A stretch of 46,966 nucleotides of DNA from CAZOHC01 sp964579845 (GTDB lineage Bacteria; Patescibacteriota; Microgenomatia; Levybacterales; UBA12049): NCBI GenBank assembly GCA_964579845.1, contig CAZOHC010000004.1, positions 1 to 46,966 of the forward strand, read 5' to 3'. A program made the position numbers and the translations under genes. The notes beneath the pieces were generated by a model. The model saw nothing but the letters and a program-made list of their open reading frames with translations, did not search any database and was not told where the DNA came from. Shown piece after piece: positions 38,562 through 46,912 of the stretch (positions within the stretch are counted from its first letter, which is position 1; each line of letters opens with the position of its first letter).

Positions 38562-40055
38562 ATGCATATGTTCTTTACCAAACGATTCACCGGTGAAGTG
38601 TTTTTCTTAGTAGGTGTCAGCCTGCTTTTTTTTCTTTTGAGATTCCCTTCACTGTATGAGCCGTACTGGTATGGCGATGAAGGAATTTATTTCACGATCG
38701 GAAACGCACTACGGGAAGGACGAATGCTCTATACCGAGATCTGGGATAATAAACCGCCGCTTTTATATTGGTTTTACTTTATCTTTAATGACATGTTCAG
38801 TATCCGATTCATGTCGCTCCTCTCAGGACTTGCTTCTGTCTTTGCGTTCTTCCTTCTTTCCCGAGAATTTTTTCGCAGAATCGCCGCACAATATTTAAGT
38901 ACCATACTCTTTGCGGTGATTTTTGCACTTCCGAGCATCGAAGGGAATATTGCGAACGCAGAAAACTTCATGCTCTTTCCGATAATAACGGCTGCGCTCT
39001 TTTTCTGGTTGGGAATAAAACACCTGACAAAAAAAGAGAAAAATTCCCAGGTAGACAAGTTCTTTTTTGCGTCCGGAATTTTCCTGGGAATTGCCTTTCT
39101 GTTTAAAACAGTCGCGTTATTTGATTTCACTGCATTCTTACTTTTTTTCATCGTGATCACTTTTAAGAAACGACAAGCAGTGCTTCCGCAAATCAGCGTG
39201 ATGATGAGAACGATATTCCCGTACTTTAAGGGATTTGTCATACCTTTTTTCGCAACGATCATCTTTTTTCTTTTTCATGGAGCGCTTCCTGCTTACTTAG
39301 AAACAATTTTTCTGGGAAATATCGGTTATGTCGGCGTAAAAAACGAACTAATTATTCCGCAGGGTTTATTACTCATTAAACTCTGTGCGCTTGTCCTTGT
39401 TCTTTTGCTGCTTACTCGCATGAAGTCTCTTATCAGCCAGAAATCACTTTTTATTTTATTCTGGCTGGCATTCTCAGTCTTCAATGCGTTTTTTTCACAC
39501 CGACCTTACATTCATTACCAGCTTGTTGTTATCTCCAGCCTGGCACTGGCATTTGGTATGCTGGTCAATGCACAATCAATGAGGCAACGAATCGGAATCG
39601 GGCTTATTTTTCTCTCCTGTGTCGTACTTTTTTATAATGCGTTTCCTCACTGGAATGCGAAAAAAACGACGGCGTATTACCGGAATTTTCTCTCATTCGT
39701 CAGTAGTAATAAAACGTTCCAGGAATACCAAGCCTTCTTTGACGGGAACACGCCGCGTGATTATGAGATAGCTGATTATCTTTCACTTCATCGGGTACCG
39801 GGTGAGCCGCTTTTCTTCTGGGGAAACAGTGCACAACTCTATTATCTCTCAGAGACAGTTCCAGCAGGCCGCTTTAGCGTCGCGTATCATATTGTTACTC
39901 CGGAAGCTATTGAGGAAACCCGCAAAGTACTCAGAGAAACTGCACCGCGGTTTGTCGTGATACTACCGGGTACACAGCAGTTCCCCTTTATCCTTCCGGA
40001 ATATCATTATAAACTATCTCTAGGAGAAGCAGATATTTATGAAAAAATTAATTAG
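38562..40055 (+). CDS. GT39/ArnT-like polyprenyl-linked glycosyltransferase
   Basis: A 497-aa protein with about 11-12 membrane helices and a C-terminal soluble domain (~380-497). Near the N-terminus it has the external-loop acidic motif DEGIY (39-43) and the GRMLYTEIWDNKPPLLYW signature of dolichyl or undecaprenyl-phosphate sugar glycosyltransferases (GT39/GT83 group, PMT_2). Such enzymes move a sugar from a polyprenyl carrier to a protein or glycan outside the cell. It begins two bases after the GT2 stop. Family assignment good, acceptor unknown. Confidence 0.82.
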   Translation: MHMFFTKRFTGEVFFLVGVSLLFFLLRFPSLYEPYWYGDEGIYFTIGNALREGRMLYTEIWDNKPPLLYWFYFIFNDMFSIRFMSLLSGLASVFAFFLLSREFFRRIAAQYLSTILFAVIFALPSIEGNIANAENFMLFPIITAALFFWLGIKHLTKKEKNSQVDKFFFASGIFLGIAFLFKTVALFDFTAFLLFFIVITFKKRQAVLPQISVMMRTIFPYFKGFVIPFFATIIFFLFHGALPAYLETIFLGNIGYVGVKNELIIPQGLLLIKLCALVLVLLLLTRMKSLISQKSLFILFWLAFSVFNAFFSHRPYIHYQLVVISSLALAFGMLVNAQSMRQRIGIGLIFLSCVVLFYNAFPHWNAKKTTAYYRNFLSFVSSNKTFQEYQAFFDGNTPRDYEIADYLSLHRVPGEPLFFWGNSAQLYYLSETVPAGRFSVAYHIVTPEAIEETRKVLRETAPRFVVILPGTQQFPFILPEYHYKLSLGEADIYEKIN

Positions 40056-40392
40056 CGTTATCTCAGCCGACAGAATTACCAAAATTTCAACTATTGTTGC
40101 CTTGGCCATCATCCTGGTAACAGTAGTCTATACGGTAATTCTTTACCCCGGATTGCCACCCTATCTTCCGATTTTTAATCAGCTGGGCTGGGGAGATCCC
40201 AGACTCGGTGAGCAGTATCTTATTTTTCTTCCGACCGTCTCCGCTCTCGCGGTTATTATCGCGAATACATTCATCGCGTATTTCCTCTATGAGACCATGC
40301 CACTTGTTTCCCGTGTCATGACGATTACCAGTATGCTGATCAGTACGCTGACATTACTTTTTGTAGTTCGGATCACACAACTGGTTGTCTGA
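40039..40392 (+). CDS. Small three-helix membrane protein in the glycan cluster (DUF1648-like)
   Basis: A 117-aa protein overlapping the previous gene by 17 bases. Three membrane helices (~16-36, ~58-82, ~90-115) and between the first two the motif YPGLPPYLPIFNQLGWGDPRLGEQ, which recalls the DUF1648 pattern (P-hF-G). The overlap implies coupling to the GT39-like gene. Function unknown. Confidence 0.65.
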   Translation: MKKLISVISADRITKISTIVALAIILVTVVYTVILYPGLPPYLPIFNQLGWGDPRLGEQYLIFLPTVSALAVIIANTFIAYFLYETMPLVSRVMTITSMLISTLTLLFVVRITQLVV

Positions 40393-40396
40393 CTCT

Positions 40397-41491
40397 ATGC
40401 AGGAAAATCTTTTTTTACTGATTTCATTTCCGTTTCTGACGGCGTTTCTTATTACTGTTATCGCTACACCATTAACGATTATACTCGCGAATAAATTCGG
40501 TCTCATCGATGACCCGTCTGTCCATAAGCATCCGGCTATTATTCATAAAAGACCGATCCCGAGAGCAGGAGGAATTCCGCTGTTCCTCGGCGCTGTCATC
40601 AGTGGTTTAGTATTTCTTCCGCTGAATTCCGTCATGATTTCAGTGTACCTTGCCGCATTTATCGCACTCGTGATAGGACTCATTGATGACAAATTAAACG
40701 CAGAATCAAAAGATACCTCACCCTACCTCCGATTTGTAACGAACATCCTCTGTGCTGTGATCGTTGTTGGGAGTGGTATCAGTATTAATTTTATTACTAA
40801 TCCCCTGGGTGGTATTCTTCATTTCGATACGACTGTCTTTCCGGTCTTCGGATTATTTACTATCTCGCTTGCACAGATAATCTCAGTCTTCTGGATTATA
40901 TGGGTGATGAACATGCTGAACTGGAGTAAGGGAGTTGACGGCCAAATGCCGGGGATTGTTGCCATATCTGCAGTGGTTATCGGAATCTTAAGCCTCCGCT
41001 TTCCCATAATGACGCAAGGAACAGTCATTGATGCGCAGCTATCATTTATCATTGCAGGTTGCGCACTTGGATTTCTCCTCTTCAACTTTCACCCGGCAAA
41101 AATATTCCCCGGCTACAGCGCCACTGCAATCTACCTCTTACTCGCAGTTGTCTCAATCCTTACCAGCGCGAAACTCGCAACCGCTATTCTCGTCATGGGC
41201 GTTCCGATAATTGACGCATTATTTACGATTATCAGAAGACTTGTCAATAAAAAGTCTCCGTTTTTCGGAGATAAAAAACATTTGCATCATATCCTGTTAA
41301 AGTTAGGAATGTCCCAGAGGAAAATCGCATTGTTGTACTGGAGTATTTCTGCTATATTAGGTACAATTTCATTACTGCTGCAGAGTAGAAGTAAAGTTTT
41401 TGCTATTATAATGTTAGTAGTGATTGTCGGGATGGGATTAACTGTCCTGCACTTTATTACCAAAGGAATACATGAAGAAGAAACTCCGTGA
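40397..41491 (+). CDS. WecA/MraY-like polyprenyl-phosphate sugar-1-phosphate transferase, altered active site
   Basis: A 364-aa protein with about ten membrane helices. Family motifs: LIDDP (36-40), GLIDDK (94-99), NMLNWSKGVDGQ (172-183), and HLHH (295-298) of the WecA/TagO group. The usual GDxGS motif near the end of the active site reads PGYSA (238-242), so a conserved metal-binding Asp is replaced by Tyr. These enzymes start glycan assembly by moving HexNAc-1-P onto undecaprenyl-P. The start is the ATG at 40397; an upstream TTG lies inside the previous gene. Confidence 0.85.
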   Translation: MQENLFLLISFPFLTAFLITVIATPLTIILANKFGLIDDPSVHKHPAIIHKRPIPRAGGIPLFLGAVISGLVFLPLNSVMISVYLAAFIALVIGLIDDKLNAESKDTSPYLRFVTNILCAVIVVGSGISINFITNPLGGILHFDTTVFPVFGLFTISLAQIISVFWIIWVMNMLNWSKGVDGQMPGIVAISAVVIGILSLRFPIMTQGTVIDAQLSFIIAGCALGFLLFNFHPAKIFPGYSATAIYLLLAVVSILTSAKLATAILVMGVPIIDALFTIIRRLVNKKSPFFGDKKHLHHILLKLGMSQRKIALLYWSISAILGTISLLLQSRSKVFAIIMLVVIVGMGLTVLHFITKGIHEEETP

Positions 41492-42416
41492 TCTATTCAG
41501 ATTACTCCGCCCCAGACAGTGGATAAAAAACCTCGCTATTTTTGCGACAATTACGTTTACCGGACATTTATTTACCATTCCTACCCTTATCGATACTATT
41601 TTCGGTTTCTTTATTTTCTGCGGATTATCCAGTGCGATTTACGTGATTAATGATATCTTTGATATCGAAAAAGATAAGCTCCATCCATTTAAGAAAAACA
41701 GACCGTTAGCAAACGGAGACGTCAGTATCAACACAGGTCTTTTTATCGCGACAGTTCTGACCATTCTCTCCCTTGTCGGAAGCTACATGATAGATCCGGT
41801 ATTTTTCCTTATCGCGTTATTTTATCTCTTTTTACAGTTTTCCTATACACTTTACCTCAAACATATTGCAGTCATCGACATTCTGGCACTCGCAGGCGGA
41901 TATATTTTGCGGGTCTATGCTGGTGAAGTCGTGTCGGGATATCATATTTCGGTCTGGATTCTGTTAACGACGATTTCTCTGTCCCTTTTCCTGGCGATCG
42001 GGAAACGTAGGCGGGAGCTGACGCTTGTTTCCCAGGATACCAGTAAAAATATCTCAGAAATCAGAAAGTCGCTCTCACACTATTCAGAGAGACTGCTTGA
42101 TGTCTATGCTTCTATTTTCGCAACGTCAACGTTTATCTCGTATGCGCTCTTTACATTCCTTGAAAATTCACGAGACTACACCATAACGAACGAACTATTT
42201 CTCCCGCAATTTCTCCCTGATTACATGCAGAAAAAGTGGCTAATGATCACCATTATACCTGTTGTGTACGGACTCATGCGGTATCTGCAGGATATTTATG
42301 AGAAACATGAAGGAGAAAGTCCTGAGAAGGTATTGTTTACTGACAAACCATTGCTTGCAACGGTGCTGATCTGGGTTGCATTGGTTATCCTGATTATTTA
42401 CGTAATCGGTGGATAA
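41472..42416 (+). CDS. UbiA-type decaprenyl-phosphate phosphoribosyltransferase
   Basis: A 314-aa UbiA prenyltransferase with about nine membrane helices. The first motif reads NDIFDIEKDKLHPFKKNRPLA (from residue 60), an NDxxDxxxD site, and the protein contains GKRRREL and IRKSLSHYSERLLD, both characteristic of the mycobacterial Rv3806c group that makes decaprenylphosphoryl-5-phosphoribose, the precursor of arabinosyl donors. It overlaps the WecA-like gene by 20 bases. The epimerases DprE1/DprE2 are not in the window, so the downstream fate is unclear. Confidence 0.82.
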   Translation: MKKKLRDLFRLLRPRQWIKNLAIFATITFTGHLFTIPTLIDTIFGFFIFCGLSSAIYVINDIFDIEKDKLHPFKKNRPLANGDVSINTGLFIATVLTILSLVGSYMIDPVFFLIALFYLFLQFSYTLYLKHIAVIDILALAGGYILRVYAGEVVSGYHISVWILLTTISLSLFLAIGKRRRELTLVSQDTSKNISEIRKSLSHYSERLLDVYASIFATSTFISYALFTFLENSRDYTITNELFLPQFLPDYMQKKWLMITIIPVVYGLMRYLQDIYEKHEGESPEKVLFTDKPLLATVLIWVALVILIIYVIGG

Positions 42417-42422
42417 GAAATG

Positions 42423-43328
42423 TTACTGTTTCTCAGCATATTGTCCGCTTATCCATCCTGTCTGACCGTTCGGAAGCCTCACTTCATACCAGCCACTTTG
42501 TTCAGAAACAACATCAAGCACATCCCCTGTTTCCACTCTGGTGATTTCTTTGGATGCTGTAGAATTTGATTCACGTACCCGCAAAAACCCGTTCGGGGTA
42601 TCGAGAATTTCTACTTTGGTTCTTGAAGCTCCGGCGCGCGTTGTCGGTGTCGGCGTTCCTGACACTCGAGAAGTCGGTGAGGGGGTCAATGTTCCTGAGG
42701 CTGTCGCGACAGGCGTTATTGAAGGAGTGAGTGATGCTGTCTCATCAATGCCGAGATAAATCGTTGCCTGGAGCTTATACCCTGCCGTTGTTAAGATCGG
42801 AATACTTTTTTCTTTGTACCCGTCTTTTCTCAGCTTGATTTCATGCTTTGATGCAGTAACATCCGTCAGCGTTAACGGCGTAACACCGACCAGGTCATTA
42901 TCCAGCAAAACCTCAGCTCCTTCGGGAAGTGAGAGCACGAGTACTTCTGTCTTGCTTTTATCATGAAGCGGAACGAGGGTAATGATGCTGCCTTCAGATG
43001 TTGCCTGTGATCCGAATTTCCGATCAACGACCGTGAGTAATGCTCGGTTGATTGTTATCTTCTCTTCGTAGGGCAGGAGATTATTGTCTTTCGGAACGAG
43101 ACGGAGCGTGTACTCGCCTGTTGCAAGCATATCCGTTCCTTCGCATTTGCAGAGCGGTGTGCTGCCTATCTGCTTACCATTTAGATAGACTGTACTGTCA
43201 GGTGTTGAGGTGATCTGCAGCGCGCCGGTGCCGCTCGTCCGCAAAAAGAAATATTGGAAAGCGAGGAAGATAGCGACCGCTAAAACAAGTGACGGCAGGA
43301 CAAAAAGAAGAACCTTTTTAACGCTCAT
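42423..43328 (-). CDS. Membrane-anchored PEGA and SH3b domain protein
   Basis: A 301-aa extracytoplasmic protein: N-terminal membrane anchor (~6-28), two PEGA repeats (~33-110 with TPDSTVYLNGKQIGSTP; ~128-195 with LPEGAEVLLDNDLVGVTPL), a Thr, Pro, Ser-rich stalk (~200-235) and a C-terminal bacterial SH3 domain (~237-300; FLRVRESNSTASKEITRVETGDVLDVV, ending GWISGQYAEKQ). SH3b and PEGA modules usually contact cell wall or surface layers. It converges with the glycan cluster and has its own promoter. Confidence 0.85.
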   Translation of the reverse strand: MSVKKVLLFVLPSLVLAVAIFLAFQYFFLRTSGTGALQITSTPDSTVYLNGKQIGSTPLCKCEGTDMLATGEYTLRLVPKDNNLLPYEEKITINRALLTVVDRKFGSQATSEGSIITLVPLHDKSKTEVLVLSLPEGAEVLLDNDLVGVTPLTLTDVTASKHEIKLRKDGYKEKSIPILTTAGYKLQATIYLGIDETASLTPSITPVATASGTLTPSPTSRVSGTPTPTTRAGASRTKVEILDTPNGFLRVRESNSTASKEITRVETGDVLDVVSEQSGWYEVRLPNGQTGWISGQYAEKQ

Positions 43329-43339
43329 AACAGTTACTT

Positions 43340-43368
43340 ACTATAGCATAGAAGCTAAACAGTGACAA
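43340..43368 (-). promoter_or_regulatory. Promoter of the PEGA/SH3b gene
   Basis: Minus strand TTGTCA (43363-43368), 17-nt spacer, TATAGT (43340-43345). The -10 box ends 11 bases before the ATG at 43328, giving a leader of about five bases. Confidence 0.65.
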
Positions 43369-43377
43369 ATAGAAACA

Positions 43378-43992
43378 TTATGTCTCCAATTGTTTAAGAA
43401 GGCGTGGTTTTAACTTCGTAATCGCTTTAGCCCGATGATTATACTGCTGTACTTCGTCCGGAGTAAGCTCATCATCGTGGTGAAATTTTTTGATCTCAGG
43501 AAGATAAAAAAAAGACCTGTAGGGAAATCCCGGTATATGACGCTTCATATAATGCGTCGGAATGATTCCTCTAATTGAGCCAGAAGCAGACCAGGTCTGA
43601 CCGCTCGGAAGCGCGAAAGTCATGACAGTACTGAACGTTGCGTCTCGAGCAGATTCAGGTAGTGTTTGTGTCAACATGATCATATGAGCGATAATATCCT
43701 GCTCCGTGGTGTTTTCGCCTAACCAGCGCTTGCTCTTCACACCTGGTTGCCCTCCGAGAGCGGCAATTGCTAATCCTCCGTCATCAGCCAGAGAGGGGAT
43801 ATTGGTAAGCTTAGAATAAAACGATGCTTTTTTCCGTGAATTCGCAGTGAAGGTCTCACCGTCCTCTTCCACGTCCTGCGTGATTCCAAGATCAGCAAGA
43901 GATACGATCCGGAAGGGAAGTTCTGCTAATAGCCGGGAAATTTCCTGCACCTTTGCAGGGTTGTGTGTTGCGATCAGAAGTTTTCTCTGCAT
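43378..43992 (-). CDS. rdgB: Ham1/RdgB-family nucleoside triphosphate pyrophosphatase
   Basis: A 204-aa protein with the family N-terminal LLIATHNPAKVQEISRLL, EEDGETFTANSRKKASFYS, LADDGGLAIAALGGQPGVKSKRW and GFPYRSFF segments. It hydrolyses non-canonical purine NTPs such as ITP and XTP, keeping them out of nucleic acids. The C-terminus departs somewhat from RdgB (HHDDELTPDEVQQYNHRAKAI) but keeps the HRxxA motif. It starts two bases after the lysS stop, so the two are cotranscribed. Confidence 0.92.
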   Translation of the reverse strand: MQRKLLIATHNPAKVQEISRLLAELPFRIVSLADLGITQDVEEDGETFTANSRKKASFYSKLTNIPSLADDGGLAIAALGGQPGVKSKRWLGENTTEQDIIAHMIMLTQTLPESARDATFSTVMTFALPSGQTWSASGSIRGIIPTHYMKRHIPGFPYRSFFYLPEIKKFHHDDELTPDEVQQYNHRAKAITKLKPRLLKQLET

Positions 43993-43994
43993 AC

Positions 43995-46268
43995 TCAGGT
44001 AGTGGTGATACCGAAGTCAGTCAGTGTGCCACCGCAGTATTTGATGATCATATCACATGCTTCTCTGAGGACAGTTTCTACCTTCTCAGGCGAGATAGCA
44101 TAGATACCATCGACATTCAGGTAGATATTTTTTGTTTCCGGCTGCACTGCGGTTCGGATAGCATCACGGTAATTAAAATCAATGTTATAACCGCCTGTCT
44201 GATCGAAATAAGCAAGTTCCGTTTCTTTATACGCTGTCGGCTCCGTATCACCTAACAGTACAATCTCCTCTCCTGCTTTTGGAAATCTGAGTACTGTCGG
44301 AAAATGAATGGCATCAAGATCAAATGCACCGACTGATACCCGGTGTTTCATAACGACCAGGTTATATGCATCGACACAGGTATTAATCGTATACAGTCCT
44401 TTTTGTAGTGCGACCCGTCTCAGTAGTGCTTCAGGACTCGGGCGCCTTGAGTGCCAGTCAACACCCATTTCCTTATAGAGTTTGCGATAGCTTGTTATTT
44501 CCGGAAACTCACTAAGCTGCTCTGTTGTTAACCCCTCAAGGCTTTTGAGTAACGCTTCTTTTTCGCGTTCAAGATCAGGATGTGTTTTCTCGATGCTGAC
44601 TCCTTTAATTACCGCTATGCCGATAGCAATAGAAGGATATTTTTCAGCTACCTGAGGAGCAATCGAGAACATATCAGAATCAACTGCGTCAATCTTTGAA
44701 CCAGCACCTTGTAGTGAGGGTTCTCCATGTGCTTCAAAACTAATACGTGATGCTTGGTTAAATCGTTCCCGTACAAAATCGGTATCCAAAGACAGAATGA
44801 GCCACGCAGCTCGTGGCCCGTGATTTTTACCGAGTAGAACGGTATAGACTGCGGCAAACGCATCTTTTGTAGCAAGCCCGCGGTCTTTTGCCAGCGTATA
44901 CAGTACTACCTGGAAATCTTCTGGAGTTATCTCCTGCGTTACCTTTTCTGCCAGTGCTGCCAGAAATGCTTTCTGCTCAGCACTGAGATTTTTCACTGCT
45001 TCAGGAAGTGTCTCTGAGACGACAAATCTATCTGATTCCGGTGCAAATCGCTCCACCCAAATCCGTGCATATTTTGCCCACTCATCATAACCTGCCTCAG
45101 AAATTTTTTCCTGCATATTCGGCATCTGGACCCATTGTGCTAAGACAGAGAATCGAATATCAGGTACTCGGCGAACTTCACCAATCTGCGAGAGCTCAAA
45201 AACACGTGCCATCTCAGGATCTGTTTTTTCAAAGTAAGCTTTTGCATAACGCTGATACTCGTCAAAAAGTTTCGGGATTGTTTCAGGCTCCTGCGGATCG
45301 AAATTTGACTGTTTCTTTATATCCATTTTAACAATCAGAAAACGAATCAACTCAGGTGGGAGAATCGTCAACATATCAGCTGCTGAATATCCTCTCCCTT
45401 TTGATGAGGACATTTTTTTACCTCCGATAAGCATAAACTCATAGCCGACTGGATACGGAACAGGATACTGAAGAACCCGCTCTGCTACGAGTGATGTTAA
45501 GTCATGTGAACCGCCACGACTCATATGATCTTTCCCCGCGCCCTCGACAGTCACCCCAATCGCCTGCCACTTCGCCGACCACTCAACTTTCCAAGGGAGT
45601 TTTCCGGCGAAATGATTTTCATCACTAAATGGTGAGACAGCACCTTCATGGCCACACCCTTTCGTCCAGTCCGTTGCATCAACAAGACAACGATAATGCA
45701 CTTTCTCACCATCCCAGTCATATACTCTGGTGGTTGAGACCTTTCCGCACGTTTCACAGTACACCTGAAATGGATACCAATCTTCAGGCATCGCTTTGTT
45801 GTACATCTCATGATAAATCTTTCTGATCTCAGGGGCATTATCTAAGACAAGCTTTATCCCCTTATTCATTTTTCCTGATGTGTAGAGGTCTTTGGTCCAG
45901 AGGATTTCCGGATGACTTCCTATTGCATTAAATGCCTGTTTAAACTCCAACGCATAGTACTCAGCGAAATTGTCATATCCCTCAACAGGTGACGGGATCT
46001 TATAAAGCGGCATGCCGAGATACTGTTCATACTTTTCGCGCGGAAGATAGGTCGGGATATCATCCATTGGATCATGATTTTCAAAGACATAGGTGTACTT
46101 TGCCGGAACACCGGCGTCTCTGAGCGCCCGATAAACCAAATCATGAAAAACGACACCAAGCAGTGCACCGACGTGCACACGGCCTGACGGCGTTTTCATA
46201 TCATCAACCCACTCAAGCGGCAGGTTCCGTTCCTTTAATTTTTGTGCTACTTCATCTGCCCAAAACAT
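43995..46268 (-). CDS. lysS: Class I lysyl-tRNA synthetase fused to a B3/B4 domain
   Basis: A 757-aa protein. Residues ~1-525 are a class I LysRS (archaeal type): HVGA as the HIGH motif (32-35), KMSSS (285-289), and a zinc-type set of CETC (171-174), Cys194 and Cys205. Residues ~534-747 form a second domain of the B3/B4 type found in bacterial PheRS beta subunits and in stand-alone COG3382 proteins, with SYRKLYKEMGVDWHSRRPSPEALLRR, INTCVDAYNL and the RFPKAGEEIVLLGDTEP segment. In PheRS this domain edits mischarged tRNA. The fusion could add editing or tRNA binding to LysRS. A promoter -10 lies six bases before the ATG. Confidence 0.93.
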   Translation of the reverse strand: MFWADEVAQKLKERNLPLEWVDDMKTPSGRVHVGALLGVVFHDLVYRALRDAGVPAKYTYVFENHDPMDDIPTYLPREKYEQYLGMPLYKIPSPVEGYDNFAEYYALEFKQAFNAIGSHPEILWTKDLYTSGKMNKGIKLVLDNAPEIRKIYHEMYNKAMPEDWYPFQVYCETCGKVSTTRVYDWDGEKVHYRCLVDATDWTKGCGHEGAVSPFSDENHFAGKLPWKVEWSAKWQAIGVTVEGAGKDHMSRGGSHDLTSLVAERVLQYPVPYPVGYEFMLIGGKKMSSSKGRGYSAADMLTILPPELIRFLIVKMDIKKQSNFDPQEPETIPKLFDEYQRYAKAYFEKTDPEMARVFELSQIGEVRRVPDIRFSVLAQWVQMPNMQEKISEAGYDEWAKYARIWVERFAPESDRFVVSETLPEAVKNLSAEQKAFLAALAEKVTQEITPEDFQVVLYTLAKDRGLATKDAFAAVYTVLLGKNHGPRAAWLILSLDTDFVRERFNQASRISFEAHGEPSLQGAGSKIDAVDSDMFSIAPQVAEKYPSIAIGIAVIKGVSIEKTHPDLEREKEALLKSLEGLTTEQLSEFPEITSYRKLYKEMGVDWHSRRPSPEALLRRVALQKGLYTINTCVDAYNLVVMKHRVSVGAFDLDAIHFPTVLRFPKAGEEIVLLGDTEPTAYKETELAYFDQTGGYNIDFNYRDAIRTAVQPETKNIYLNVDGIYAISPEKVETVLREACDMIIKYCGGTLTDFGITTT

Positions 46269-46274
46269 ATGCGT

Positions 46275-46280
46275 ATTATA
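46275..46280 (-). promoter_or_regulatory. -10 element of lysS
   Basis: Minus strand TATAAT preceded by TAG, six bases before the ATG at 46268, so the lysS-rdgB mRNA should be leaderless. No good -35 hexamer at 16-18 nt. Confidence 0.55.
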
Positions 46281-46289
46281 CTACAGAGA

Positions 46290-46910
46290 TTACGTTCTGT
46301 GTTTTTCTCCCGCTTTTTGACTCCTCTCATCAAAAATGACACCTGATTGAGGAAGACTATTTGCAGTCAGAATTTCCTCATACGACTCCTGCATGGAATC
46401 ATGCCACTGCGTGTAATCACCGAAATCAAATAGCTGTAAAGCATGATTGTCATTTCGAATCAGGATGTTTTTTGTTCTTGGTAAACGAAGTGAATTCTTT
46501 AAGTACAGAGCATTTTGTCTTGAGCTTCCGATCGTCATCGTAATTGGAAATCTTTCTTCAGGTGGGAAACTGCTATTGATGTCGCGTGCTGTTGTGTACA
46601 GTTTAAAGAGTCGCTCCCCCAAAACCTCCCACTGAGACTGAACGATTACAGATTCCCTCAGCTCAGTTGGTGCATCTTTGGCTGATATTCCTTCAATAAC
46701 CGGCTGCAGTTGGTATACCTTTGGTTTCACAATATTCCGATCATTTTTATACCCAACAACAATCTCCGTCGGTACGACAAACTCTTCTCCCAATGCTTGC
46801 TTATACAGTGCGAGTGAGTATTTTTTAAATCTTCCGGCTGCTTTTGCTTCCGATTCAGTGTGCAGTACCTGTCTATTCCATTTAAGTACATATCCTTCTA
46901 CCGAGGGATG
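46290..46910 (-). CDS. Partial protein, unknown, possibly kinase-like fold
   Basis: An open frame without any Met runs from the right end region to a stop at 46290; an internal TTG at 46793 is unlikely to be the true start because the sequence upstream is equally protein-like (SVEGYVLKWNRQVLHTESEA). At least ~207 residues are present. The segment KNILIRNDNHALQLFDFGDY has the spacing of a protein-kinase catalytic and DFG region, and EGYVLKW could be the ATP-binding strand with Lys, so an atypical small kinase (YrbL-like) is possible but weakly supported. The 5' end is lost at a chimeric junction near 46912. Confidence 0.6.
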   Translation of the reverse strand, partial: HPSVEGYVLKWNRQVLHTESEAKAAGRFKKYSLALYKQALGEEFVVPTEIVVGYKNDRNIVKPKVYQLQPVIEGISAKDAPTELRESVIVQSQWEVLGERLFKLYTTARDINSSFPPEERFPITMTIGSSRQNALYLKNSLRLPRTKNILIRNDNHALQLFDFGDYTQWHDSMQESYEEILTANSLPQSGVIFDERSQKAGEKHRT

Positions 46911-46912
46911 CT

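Noticed and set aside
42416..42433. Bidirectional terminator between the UbiA-type and PEGA genes (AGAAA/TTTCT).
   Set aside because: Only five A-T rich pairs, no GC stem and no T-run.
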